A stretch of 64,000 bases of DNA from Iodobacter violaceini (GTDB lineage Bacteria > Pseudomonadota > Gammaproteobacteria > Burkholderiales > Chitinibacteraceae): positions 105,144 to 169,143 of the forward strand of contig NZ_JAAOLX010000009.1 of the NCBI RefSeq assembly GCF_011601265.1, given 5' to 3'. The notes beneath the pieces were generated by a model, which searched no databases, was not told where the DNA came from, and saw only the letters and a program-made list of their open reading frames with translations. Both the position numbers and the translations under genes were made by a program. The first letter of the stretch is position 1, and every line of letters starts with the position of its first letter. Of the stretch, positions 55,901 to 64,000 are shown piece after piece.

Positions 55901-58119
55901 GCTTGCAGATACACCACTAAGGCTTTGCTGGCCGGTGTCATCGCGTCAACAGCGTAATAATCCAGGGGCACCAGCGGATTGGTTTCCGGAAAATACGCCG
56001 CCAGACAGCCGCGCGGCGTATCAAAAGGCTGCAGGCGAAAATCATTCACCTGCCGCTCGCGGTCAAACCACACTGAAACGATATTCACATACTGATCGGC
56101 CTGTAAGCCCAGCTCAGCCATATCCTCAGCATTAATAAATAAAACTTTTCGCTCATTCTGAATGCCGCGATAGCGGTCATTTCTGCGGTACACCGTGGTG
56201 TTGTACTGATCATGGCTGCGGATGGTTGAAAGGAGCAGCAGCGGATGCGTGGTTAAGCCCTGCAGCTGATCACGAACAGGCGCTTGCAAGGCATGCACTT
56301 TAAAACGCGCCTTGCCCACCGCCCAGCGCCGCTCTCTTGCGGTATTGCCCAGATAAAAACCGCCAGGCACGCGTACCCGCTGATTAAAATCGGTAAAACC
56401 CGGAATCGCGATGGCGATTAAATCGCGGATCAAATCGTAATCCTGAATCAAGGCCATAAAATCTACCGGGCTATTATTCAGCGTGGCGGCCGCCATACGC
56501 GCCACGATTTCTGGCTCGGACAATAAATGCGGGGACGCTGGCGTTTTAACGCCCTGCGTCAGGTGCACCATACTCATCGAATCTTCAACCGTAATGCTTT
56601 GTGGCTGCTCATTTTGCAGATCGATTTCGGTGCGGCCAAGGCAGGGCAAAATCAGCGCATCCAGCCCCGGTAAAAGGTGCGATCGATTCAGCGTGGTGGT
56701 GATATGCACGGTCAGGTTTTGCTTACGCAATGCGGCATGCGTGCGCTCGGTATCCGGCGTGGCAGCGGCAAAGTTCCCCCCCATGGCGATAAACACCTTG
56801 CCCTTGCCTGACTCCATTGCAGCAATGCTTTCCACCACATTGCGCCCTTGCTGGGATGGCGGCGTAAAGCCACAAGCCTTGCCAAGCTGCTGCAAAAAGG
56901 CCGCACTGGGGCGCTCATTAATCCCCATCGTGCGATCGCCCTGCACATTGGAGTGCCCGCGCACCGGGCAAACTCCCGCACCGGGCTTGCCGATATTGCC
57001 TTTCACCAGCAGCACATTGCAGAGCATCTGGATAGTCGCCACCGCATGCTGATGCTGGGTAATGCCCATACCCCAGGTCATAATCGTGGCTTTGCTCCGG
57101 ATATACACATCACCCAGCTGCTTTAATTCTGCCAGTGTTAAGCCGCTATGGCTGACCAGATCTTCCCAAGAAGTGGCGGTAATATCGGCCACCAGCCCGG
57201 CATAGCCTTCGGTATGCTCCGCAATAAAAGCCTGATCTGCCGCGCCTGCCTCCAGCACCGATTTAAGCAGCGCCTTAGCAATCGCCAGATCGCCGCCCAG
57301 CTGCGGCTGCACATACAGCGAAGCAATAGGGGAAGCAGAGTTGCGCAACATTTGCAGCGGATTTTGCGGATCCTGAAACGAGACTAAGCCGCGCTCTTTC
57401 AGCGGGTTAATCACCACAATCTGACAGCCCCGTTCTGCCGCTTCATGCAAAGTGCCCAACATGCGCGGATGATTTGTGCCGGGGTTTTGCCCAAAAATAA
57501 AAATCGCTTCGGCGTGATCAAAGTCTTCCAGCGTCACCGTGCCCTTACCCACGCCAATGCTGGCATTGAGCGCAAAGCCGCTGGGTTCGTGGCACATATT
57601 CGAGCAATCAGGCATATTATTCGTGCCATAAAGGCGCACAAATAATTGATATAAAAACGCCGTTTCATTACCGGTACGCCCTGAGGTATAAAAATGCGCC
57701 TCATCGGGTTTTATCTCTTTCAAATGCCTTGCAATCAGTTGAAACGCATCATCCCAGCTAACCGGCACATAGCGATCACTTGCCGCATCAAAGCGCATTG
57801 GCGCGGTCAGCCTGCCCTGCTGCTCCAGCGAATAATCATCCCATAGCTGCAAATCGCTGACGGTATACTCTGCAAAAAAATCAGCCTCAAGCCGCTTTGA
57901 TGTAATCTCGTGGCCAATCGCCTTAGCTCCGTTCTCACAAAATTGCACACGGGTATTGGGTTTGTCCGGCCAGGCACAGCCCGGGCAATCGAAACCATCG
58001 GGCTGATTGGCGTTAGCTAAGGCAATTACGGATTTGCCCGCATGACCTGGCTCGATGGTAGCAAGCGTTGCTTTTAGCGCGCCCCAGCCGCCCGCTGGCG
58101 ATGGATTTTTCTGCGACAT
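55897..58119 (-). CDS. YdeP/FdhF-family molybdopterin oxidoreductase
   Basis: About 740 residues from MSQKNPSPAGGWGALKATL. The Fe-S region is the reduced type CPGCAW, then FCENGAKA. The molybdenum-side Cys lies in CSNMCHEPSG. The domain order follows with FGQNPGTNHPRMLGTL, TWGMGITQHQHAV, PVRGHSNVQGDRTMG and a C-terminal RSHDQYNTTVYRRNDRYRG. Cys rather than selenocysteine is used. YdeP-like enzymes are linked to acid resistance in E. coli; the substrate is not known. The frame is open 76 codons upstream of this start, but those residues do not fit the family. Confidence 0.9.
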   Translation of the reverse strand: MSQKNPSPAGGWGALKATLATIEPGHAGKSVIALANANQPDGFDCPGCAWPDKPNTRVQFCENGAKAIGHEITSKRLEADFFAEYTVSDLQLWDDYSLEQQGRLTAPMRFDAASDRYVPVSWDDAFQLIARHLKEIKPDEAHFYTSGRTGNETAFLYQLFVRLYGTNNMPDCSNMCHEPSGFALNASIGVGKGTVTLEDFDHAEAIFIFGQNPGTNHPRMLGTLHEAAERGCQIVVINPLKERGLVSFQDPQNPLQMLRNSASPIASLYVQPQLGGDLAIAKALLKSVLEAGAADQAFIAEHTEGYAGLVADITATSWEDLVSHSGLTLAELKQLGDVYIRSKATIMTWGMGITQHQHAVATIQMLCNVLLVKGNIGKPGAGVCPVRGHSNVQGDRTMGINERPSAAFLQQLGKACGFTPPSQQGRNVVESIAAMESGKGKVFIAMGGNFAAATPDTERTHAALRKQNLTVHITTTLNRSHLLPGLDALILPCLGRTEIDLQNEQPQSITVEDSMSMVHLTQGVKTPASPHLLSEPEIVARMAAATLNNSPVDFMALIQDYDLIRDLIAIAIPGFTDFNQRVRVPGGFYLGNTARERRWAVGKARFKVHALQAPVRDQLQGLTTHPLLLLSTIRSHDQYNTTVYRRNDRYRGIQNERKVLFINAEDMAELGLQADQYVNIVSVWFDRERQVNDFRLQPFDTPRGCLAAYFPETNPLVPLDYYAVDAMTPASKALVVYLQA

Positions 58120-58424
58120 TCTGGCTTTCCTAAGCTCAATTGCATATTGAGAGCAAAACACGGCTCCGGTGTGGATAGCGTGATTTGCACCGGCCCATCT
58201 CTTGTGTAATCTTACGTAAGCAATACACTTCAATCCACCTATCTTTAAGCCAATATTCACGTAAGTATTTAAACAGCAGCAAACCGCCTTCTTTGATTGT
58301 AACAATATGCTCAGCCTGAAATCACAAATCCTCTGTACCCGCTTCATTCAAATAACGGTGCCCGCCCGCAAAAGATGGCATTAGAATAGCGCCCACAAAA
58401 ATGATTCTTAATCAGGTTAACAAT

Positions 58425-59159
58425 ATGAGTTTGGCTGCAAACTTCTTTCGCTGGCATCGATGGATAGGCTATCTGGTGGCATTTCAAGTTTTGGCATGGA
58501 TGCTGGGCGGGCTGCTGTTTGCATGGCTGCCTTTTCAGGATTGGATTAAATGTGGCGAAGTGATGGAAAAACCACGCCAGCCACTGCCTGCAAATTGGGC
58601 GGCCCAGATCGGCCCCATGCCCACTGATAAAGGCGCTTTGCTCGGCGTACAAAGCATCGCCACCGCCACCGGCCCGGCACTTAAACTGCGTTTTGAAAAA
58701 GAGGAGCTGCTTTTGAGCGCAGCAGGCGGAGCAGTCACCGCAGCCAACGCCAGCAATATCAGTCAGTTTGCCCGCAGTATCTATAAGGGCGAAGGCAAAT
58801 TAGCTGAAGTTATCAAAATCAAAGAAGCCCCCCGCCGCCTTGGCATGGTGCATGAGTTTTCTGCCCGCCAGAATGTATGGGTAGCACGGTTTGATGATGC
58901 CCTGCAAAGCCGTTTTTACTTTGACGGCCAGAGCGGCGAGCTATTAGCAGCACGCAATGAAGCATGGGTGATTTACGACTTTTTCTGGCGTTTACATGTG
59001 ATGGATTACAGTGAGGGCGAGGATTTTAACAACAGCCTGTTGCGCGGCACCTCCATCGCCGCCATGGGGCTGACCATCACCGGCTTTGTACTGAGCTTTT
59101 TTGCGATCAGGCGGAGCTGGCGAAGGAGGAAAACATCAAAGACTTCAGTCCGGGTGTAG
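58425..59159 (+). CDS. PepSY-type membrane protein
   Basis: About 244 residues from MSLAANFFRWHRWIGYL. A first membrane segment is at about 13-37, a periplasmic part with PepSY-like halves at about 40-195, and a second segment at about 208-230 (GTSIAAMGLTITGFVLSFFA), ending in a basic tail. Such proteins often accompany TonB-dependent iron uptake as reductases. The sequence before it (AAAATGATTCTTAATCAGG) only loosely resembles a Fur box. An upstream start at 58401 is possible. Confidence 0.7.
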   Translation: MSLAANFFRWHRWIGYLVAFQVLAWMLGGLLFAWLPFQDWIKCGEVMEKPRQPLPANWAAQIGPMPTDKGALLGVQSIATATGPALKLRFEKEELLLSAAGGAVTAANASNISQFARSIYKGEGKLAEVIKIKEAPRRLGMVHEFSARQNVWVARFDDALQSRFYFDGQSGELLAARNEAWVIYDFFWRLHVMDYSEGEDFNNSLLRGTSIAAMGLTITGFVLSFFAIRRSWRRRKTSKTSVRV

Positions 59160-59194
59160 GCCACATAGCACAAAGCTAAAATCCAAATCTTGAA

Positions 59195-59272
59195 CCACGG
59201 AGGACACAGAGAACACAAGGTATCACAGAGAAAACCAAAAAGTTTTCTCCGTGTCTTTTGTGTTTTTCGTGG
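59195..59272. repeat. Palindromic CCACGGAGGACACAGAG repeat
   Basis: The clearest copy of the family: CCACGGAGGACACAGAGAAC on the left, TTTTCTCCGTGTCTTTTGTG then CGTGG on the right. It can fold on itself and sits between two convergent genes, where it might end transcripts. Confidence 0.75.
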
Positions 59273-59296
59273 ACACACGTTTTTATCATCACTGGC

Positions 59297-60652
59297 TTAC
59301 CTCCAAAACGGCAGAGACTTTAAAACTAAGCCAAGCAAAGCACACACCGCAATCACATGAATCACCGATATTTTATATCTGAACAAAGCCACGGCCGCAG
59401 CCAAAGCAATCAGTGCTGATAGCCAGTCAAACGCGCCAGCAAAGCCTTTAGGCCACAGCACGTGATAGCCAAAAAACAGCGCCAGATTTAATATCACCCC
59501 AACAACCGCAGCCGTAATAGCGGTGAGCGGCGCGGTGAATTTCAAATCGTTATGCGTTGCTTCCACCATAGGGCCACCGGCCAGAATAAAAATAAAGGAA
59601 GGTAAAAAAGTAAACCATGTGACCAGGGTGGCCGCAGCAGCGCCTGCCCAAAACAGGCTGTCCGGCCCGAATAATCCCTTGCTGTAGCCGCCAATAAATC
59701 CCACAAAAGCCACCACCATAATCAAGGGGCCAGGGGTCGTTTCACCCAGCGCCAAACCATCGATCATTTGCACCGGCATCAGCCAGCCATAATGATCCAC
59801 CGCGCCCTGATACACATAGGGCAGCACCGCGTACGCTCCACCAAACGTCAGCAAGGCTGCCTTGCTAAAAAACCAGGCCATTTGCGTAAAGGTGCGATCC
59901 CAACCGTAGCTTGTCAGCAGCAGCCCCATAGGAATCAGCCAGAGCAGCAAGCCCGCCATGGCGATTTTGATGAAGCCTGCCCAGCTAAAACGTGCGTGTT
60001 CTGGCCTTGGCGTATCGTCATCAATCAACGCGGGGCCAAAAGATACATCAACCTTGCCGTGGCCACCGCCCATGCTGAATTGCTCAGGCGCCATACGCCC
60101 GCCGACATAGCCAGCTAAAGCTGCCGCAGCAACAATCACGGGGAAAGGCAGTTTTAAAACGAAAATGGCGACAAAAGACGCAGCGGCAATCGTCCACAGC
60201 ATATTGTTTTTAAGCGCCCGAGAGCCGATACGATGCGCGGCTTGCAGCACAATCGCCGTAACCGCAGGCTTAATCCCATAAAACAATCCCGCCACCAAAG
60301 GCTGATTGCCAAAAATGATATAGGCCCAGGAAAGCGCAATCAGAATAAATAAAGAGGGCAAAACAAACAGCACACCCGCAGCGATGCCGCCACGGGTTTT
60401 GTGCATCAGCCAGCCTATATAAGTCGCCAACTGCTGCGCTTCGGGGCCGGGCAGCAGCATGCAGTAGTTCAGCGCATGCAGAAATCGCCGCTCAGAAATC
60501 CAGCGCCGCCGCTCTACCAGCTCCTGATGCATGATAGAAATCTGCCCCGCAGGCCCGCCAAAGCTAATCAAACCTAATTTCAGCCAGAATAAAAAAGCCT
60601 GCCAAAAGCTCACTGCTTGCGGTGCGACTTGGGGCGTTTCAAGCTGGGGCAT
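59297..60652 (-). CDS. chrA: Chromate transporter ChrA
   Basis: 451 residues, the long two-domain form. Each half has the CHR pattern: FWLKLGLISFGGPAGQISIM, then NYCMLLPGPEAQQLATYIGW; and FFSKAALLTFGGAYAVLPYV, then GLALGETTPGPLIMVVAFVG. About 10-12 membrane segments. The family exports chromate; many chromosomal copies have no proven role. No chromate reductase or ChrB is visible beside it. Confidence 0.93.
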   Translation of the reverse strand: MPQLETPQVAPQAVSFWQAFLFWLKLGLISFGGPAGQISIMHQELVERRRWISERRFLHALNYCMLLPGPEAQQLATYIGWLMHKTRGGIAAGVLFVLPSLFILIALSWAYIIFGNQPLVAGLFYGIKPAVTAIVLQAAHRIGSRALKNNMLWTIAAASFVAIFVLKLPFPVIVAAAALAGYVGGRMAPEQFSMGGGHGKVDVSFGPALIDDDTPRPEHARFSWAGFIKIAMAGLLLWLIPMGLLLTSYGWDRTFTQMAWFFSKAALLTFGGAYAVLPYVYQGAVDHYGWLMPVQMIDGLALGETTPGPLIMVVAFVGFIGGYSKGLFGPDSLFWAGAAAATLVTWFTFLPSFIFILAGGPMVEATHNDLKFTAPLTAITAAVVGVILNLALFFGYHVLWPKGFAGAFDWLSALIALAAAVALFRYKISVIHVIAVCALLGLVLKSLPFWR

Positions 60653-60691
60653 ACGATTCTCTGGAAGCAGGGGATTGAATGGGCAGTATTC

Positions 60692-62860
60692 TTATAAACG
60701 CATTTCTAAAACCGCCCTCGCCGTCATCTCGCTTTGGCTGGCAGTCGTTTGCTGGCGAACTCCGTTTTGATCTGCATAAAGAGATTCGGCGATATGGTCC
60801 TCAGCAAGAATATTGGCAAATGAAATACGCAATTGCATCGCCGGGCTGATTTTCCATAAACCATATACATCAAGCGTTCGCTTAGCGGGGTTGATTGCAG
60901 TCTGCGTATTAGAAAGCCGGGTTGTCGCCGCACTCTGAAAATTATAATTGCCACCTAAAGTCAGAAACTCACCTGGCAATTTATAATCCACGCCAAAATT
61001 AGCACTCACAGGCGTTTGCTGATCCAGGCGATTATCCGGCCCTGCTATTGATTCAACTTCCGACCAGTTGGCCGCCACATTGGCGCGAATATCTAAAGCA
61101 GGCGCATCAGGCCAATGCTGTTGTAAATTAAATTTGGCTTCTAATTCCAAACCACGCAAATTGGCACGGCCCTGATTAAAAGGTTGAGAAACCCACTGAC
61201 CATTTATTTGCATGAGTGATGGCAATATCACATCATCAATTTGACGGGCATAAATGCTGGCACTGAGCACGCCGCCTTTTTCCAGGTAATGCTCAATGGC
61301 CAGATCAGCGCCCCAGGCTAATTCTGGGCGTAAATCCGGATTACCCTTAGTGTCGGGCGTGGTAGCACTATTATCATTAGCCACATTACGCCGTGGAATT
61401 AAATCGCGGGTATTGGGCGCTTTATAGGTACGGCTCAGCGCAAATCTCAGCTGATCTTTTTCAGCGAATTTCCATAGCGTTTGCAAAATAGGGCTAAGCA
61501 CCGTGGAGCGATTAACCACGTCATCCAGAGTATTGCCCTCGCTTTGCGTAGCAATCCCTTCCCAGCGCATGCCCATATAGAGCGACCATTGCGGCAAGAT
61601 CTCCCATTCATCCTGAGCAAATACAGCAAGGCGCTCTACCCTGGCGGTATATGAATCATCACGATAAATACTTGGCCTGCCATAGGCTTTTTCCTGCCTG
61701 AGCCTATCCTCGGCGCGCCAGTTATATTCGCCTTCCCAGCCGGTAACAAAAGAATGGCCCTCTATATAGCCATTTAAATATTTGCCACTCAGGCTAACGC
61801 CGTAATCACTGGCCAGCGAGTTGATATTGCGGCTGAGCGCAGGCAAAGCTTTTGTATCAAAACCTTCAAGCTGGCTATCTGATTCCCGCCGGTTATATGT
61901 GGCACCCAGCTTGAGATCAAGCTTGGCTCCGCTTGCAAGCTGGTGCAATACAGTCAGTTTGCTTCTGAATTGGCGGCTGTCTGAAATGCTGCGGGTAAAA
62001 TCCTGAACCAAAGGGGGCTGCTCACCCAAGCCAGTCAGCCTTAGCTCTTCACCACCGCCTTCAGAATGCTGCAGGCGTAATAAACTCTCAAGATTAATGC
62101 TGTCACCATGGCCTAAATCCCACATCAGTCTTGGCGCAAGATTAAGCCTTTCGCTTTGCCCAAAGTCTCTTTTACTGGTCACTCGTGCCAGCCGCAGCTG
62201 GCCAGCCGCATTCAGCTCCTCTTGATCGACTTGGGATAAATCTACATTTTTGCTGCGGCCAATTCCACCAGAAATCGTATAGGAAAACTCACCATCACGA
62301 TCTGAAAAAAGACCATCGATGCCAAAGCCAGGTTCGCCACCATCGCTGGAAGCCGCCAGCTTGATATCGCGGCGGGCCATATCCACTTTTCTTTTTAAAA
62401 TGATATTAATCGAGCCTGCAATCGCCTGCGTGCTGGCATCCGCGGTGGCAGCACGGGCCACTTCGATACGCTCGATTAATTCAGGGGAAATAGAATCTAA
62501 AGAAAACCCGGGAGGGGCGCGCTCGCCATTGAGCATCACCTGCGTGTAGCCACTGCCAAGGCCACGCATCCGCACCTCGCCGCCCTTGCCCTGCACCCCG
62601 CGCACGCTAATTCCTGGCACGCGCTTTAAAACATCAACAAGGCTGCTATCACCATAACGCACGATATCCGCCTCTAAAATAACGGTTTTTGTCGCCGTTG
62701 AGCTGCGTCTGTCATCCGCATTTTTATGCCCAAGCACTTCAATGCGCTGCACTTTATTAGTTGAACTAACGAAATCAGGGGAATCGCCCAAGCGCTCTTC
62801 AGCTTTGGCATTCAATGCAATAAAACAAAGAATCAGAAAATGAATTGGGGCGCGAAGAGT
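60692..62860 (-). CDS. TonB-dependent outer-membrane receptor
   Basis: About 722 residues from MTLRAPIHFLILCFIALNA, a signal peptide cleaved near KAEE. The plug domain at about 40-160 has VDVLKRVPGISVRGVQGKGG and EVRMRGLGSGYTQVMLNGE. A 22-strand barrel follows and ends in the expected aromatic or hydrophobic strand (ARAVLEMRL). It imports an iron chelate or another large solute; the ligand is not readable. A TonB-like partner lies 50 kb away at 10.5 kb. Confidence 0.9.
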   Translation of the reverse strand, partial: TLRAPIHFLILCFIALNAKAEERLGDSPDFVSSTNKVQRIEVLGHKNADDRRSSTATKTVILEADIVRYGDSSLVDVLKRVPGISVRGVQGKGGEVRMRGLGSGYTQVMLNGERAPPGFSLDSISPELIERIEVARAATADASTQAIAGSINIILKRKVDMARRDIKLAASSDGGEPGFGIDGLFSDRDGEFSYTISGGIGRSKNVDLSQVDQEELNAAGQLRLARVTSKRDFGQSERLNLAPRLMWDLGHGDSINLESLLRLQHSEGGGEELRLTGLGEQPPLVQDFTRSISDSRQFRSKLTVLHQLASGAKLDLKLGATYNRRESDSQLEGFDTKALPALSRNINSLASDYGVSLSGKYLNGYIEGHSFVTGWEGEYNWRAEDRLRQEKAYGRPSIYRDDSYTARVERLAVFAQDEWEILPQWSLYMGMRWEGIATQSEGNTLDDVVNRSTVLSPILQTLWKFAEKDQLRFALSRTYKAPNTRDLIPRRNVANDNSATTPDTKGNPDLRPELAWGADLAIEHYLEKGGVLSASIYARQIDDVILPSLMQINGQWVSQPFNQGRANLRGLELEAKFNLQQHWPDAPALDIRANVAANWSEVESIAGPDNRLDQQTPVSANFGVDYKLPGEFLTLGGNYNFQSAATTRLSNTQTAINPAKRTLDVYGLWKISPAMQLRISFANILAEDHIAESLYADQNGVRQQTTASQSEMTARAVLEMRL

Positions 62861-62990
62861 CATGACTAAACAAGGAAGATACAATATCCGTACTATGCCA
62901 TGACAATCTAAGTGACATTCTATTTATATCGCATATAAATAGATTAAATAATGCAATACAACAGATCAATTACATTCAAAGATGAATGAT

Positions 62991-63689
62991 TTATGACTGA
63001 TTGATTGCATTGATCCATTTTAACAATCCCACTTCTGCAGTCTCTTCCATACAAACCACACCATGCGCTTTGGCAGCGGCAGGAATATTCTTATCAATAA
63101 ATATAATTTGCGGGGACTTTCCTGCTGATCGGATCATCGCAATCGGATTCACCACATTCAGGCTGGTACCTACAATAACAAAAGTATCCGTACTTTTTAA
63201 ATCTTCAATCAGCCAGTGTAAAGCTTCATATTCCGGTGCCATTTCACCAAAAAATACAATGCCGGGCTTTACCATTGCACTGCCACAGGCCACACATTCA
63301 CCCGGCTCAAATACATGATTTGCGATATCCCAATAGTGATAACACTGGGCACAAGACATCTGATCCACTCTGCCATGCAAATGTAATACGCCAGCCGTAC
63401 CCGCTGCTTCATGTAATAAATCGATATTGGTGGTAATCACTTTAACAGGCTGTTGTTGCTGTAATTCTGCAATCGCTAAATAGCCAGCATGAGGTTTTGC
63501 CACAGCATATTGCAATTTACGCTCGTTATAAAACTGAAAAGTTAAATCACGAATATTCTGCTCTTTAATAAACCGTGGGAAATTACATACCTGATTAATA
63601 TCATAATTCTCCCAAAGCCCGCCGGTATCCCTAAAAGTAGGCAACCCCGAATCCGCCGCCATTCCCGCACCGGTAAAAATATAAATCAT
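62991..63689 (-). CDS. Sirtuin-type NAD-dependent protein deacylase
   Basis: 232 residues. It has the NAD motif FTGAGMAADSGLPTFRD, TTNID, catalytic His105 (LHLHGRVD) and a zinc site of Cys113, Cys116, Cys132 and Cys135. A Tyr54-x-x-Arg57 pair (FYNERK) resembles the YxxR of class III sirtuins that remove succinyl or malonyl groups, so desuccinylation is possible. With the Pat-like acetyltransferase at the other end of the window, both arms of protein acylation control are present. Confidence 0.88.
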   Translation of the reverse strand: MIYIFTGAGMAADSGLPTFRDTGGLWENYDINQVCNFPRFIKEQNIRDLTFQFYNERKLQYAVAKPHAGYLAIAELQQQQPVKVITTNIDLLHEAAGTAGVLHLHGRVDQMSCAQCYHYWDIANHVFEPGECVACGSAMVKPGIVFFGEMAPEYEALHWLIEDLKSTDTFVIVGTSLNVVNPIAMIRSAGKSPQIIFIDKNIPAAAKAHGVVCMEETAEVGLLKWINAINQS

Positions 63690-63883
63690 CGCATTCGCTC
63701 CTGTCTGGCCTTAAATATCATGATATTAATCATACGCTCATGCTGCTATTACGATCGGCGGGTGTCCATTTTGGGTAGGTTTGAGGTAGGTTTTGTTGGT
63801 TGGGTCAGCGGCTTTATCGCGTAACCCAACAAGCCCCCCCACTGCCAGTTGCTGCTCCATTTCTTAGCTTTATCGCGCAAAGC

Positions 63884-63922
63884 AAAACCCCCGCCTCTTT
63901 CGAGTACGGGGGTCTTGTTTAC
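63884..63922 (-). terminator. Terminator of the rRNA operon
   Basis: On the minus strand GACCCCCGTACTCGAAAGAG with GCGGGGGTTTTG forms a GC-rich hairpin with T residues, just beyond the 5S gene. Confidence 0.75.
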
Positions 63923-63932
63923 TGCTTTAGGG

Positions 63933-64000
63933 TGTCTGGCAATGACCTACTTTCACACAGGTAATCTGCACTATCATCGGCGCTAAGGTGTTTCACTGTC
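63933..64000 (-). rRNA. rrf: 5S rRNA, 3' part (cut by the window edge)
   Basis: The minus strand reads GACAGTGAAACACCTTAGCG, then GATGATAGTGC, GTGTGAAAGTAGGTCATTGCC and AGACA. This is the 3' half of a Neisseriales-like 5S rRNA. An rRNA operon therefore continues beyond the right edge, transcribed leftward. Confidence 0.92.

Noticed and set aside
58390..58424. Fur box before the PepSY gene
   Set aside because: Only about 10 of 19 consensus bases match, too weak to list as a site.

Overview
The window looks like a chromosomal segment of a Gram-negative betaproteobacterium, most likely Neisseriales / Chromobacteriaceae (an Iodobacter-like genome would fit). The support is the 5S rRNA 3' end, the overall protein set and the moderate GC content. 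This is a judgement from remembered sequence families, not a database result. It carries ordinary housekeeping genes (ppa, fabI, ygfZ, prmB, rhlE, dapA, recB/recD, tRNA-Tyr, four tRNA-Asn, the end of an rRNA operon) plus one defence island and many small intergenic repeats.

Layout. 1-3.4 kb: a Pat-type protein acetyltransferase (cut by the window edge) divergent from inorganic pyrophosphatase. 3.5-5.8 kb: an AT-rich accessory patch with two unrecognised genes, enclosed by direct and inverted repeats. 5.8-9.3 kb: glutathione-dependent formaldehyde detoxification (fghA, adhC) with a divergent LysR regulator. 9.6-13.3 kb: YciH/SUI1, tRNA-Tyr, a TonB-like protein divergent from a ferric-reductase-like flavoprotein, and a DUF1294 protein. 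13.4-24.7 kb: a complete type I-F CRISPR-Cas locus, cas1-cas2/3-csy1-csy2-csy3-cas6f followed by leader and array, all read leftwards. The array has 49 repeats and 48 spacers, every spacer 32 bp. 24.9-28.9 kb: a single large Pls/PosA-type non-ribosomal peptide synthetase. 29-36.6 kb: DNA repair (AlkD-like glycosylase; recB, a DEDDh exonuclease and recD; no recC here). 36.7-41.6 kb: a class II amidotransferase, fabI, ygfZ, an AsmA-like gene and a tandem tRNA-Asn cluster. 41.6-49.9 kb: a thioesterase, a 267-bp element with 24-bp inverted ends, rsmJ-mtfA, a sialidase-fold protein with a membrane partner, a three-gene ABC exporter and prmB. 50-55 kb: rhlE, a thioesterase, dapA behind a possible leader-peptide attenuator, a solute-binding protein and a PEP-CTERM choice-of-anchor protein. 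55-64 kb: fdhD with a YdeP-type molybdoenzyme, a PepSY membrane protein, a chromate transporter, a TonB-dependent receptor, a sirtuin and the 3' end of 5S rRNA.

How the parts work together. The CRISPR locus appears intact: adaptation (Cas1, Cas2 fused to Cas3), crRNA processing (Cas6f with His29), surveillance (Csy1-3) and a leader with a perfect IHF consensus match. AdhC oxidises S-hydroxymethylglutathione and FghA hydrolyses the product, plausibly under the divergent LysR protein. FdhD and the YdeP-like enzyme are translationally coupled. RecB and RecD would need a RecC encoded elsewhere.

The less ordinary signals are the 267-bp element whose junctions form the ends of two convergent genes, the leader ORF with two mutually exclusive hairpins before dapA, the repeat-bounded AT-rich patch, the exonuclease gene lying between recB and recD, a tandem duplication of the ABC ATPase translation start, and a PEP-CTERM protein with an unusually long tail overlapping fdhD. 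I found no clearly new multi-gene defence system; the CRISPR locus is a canonical I-F system.
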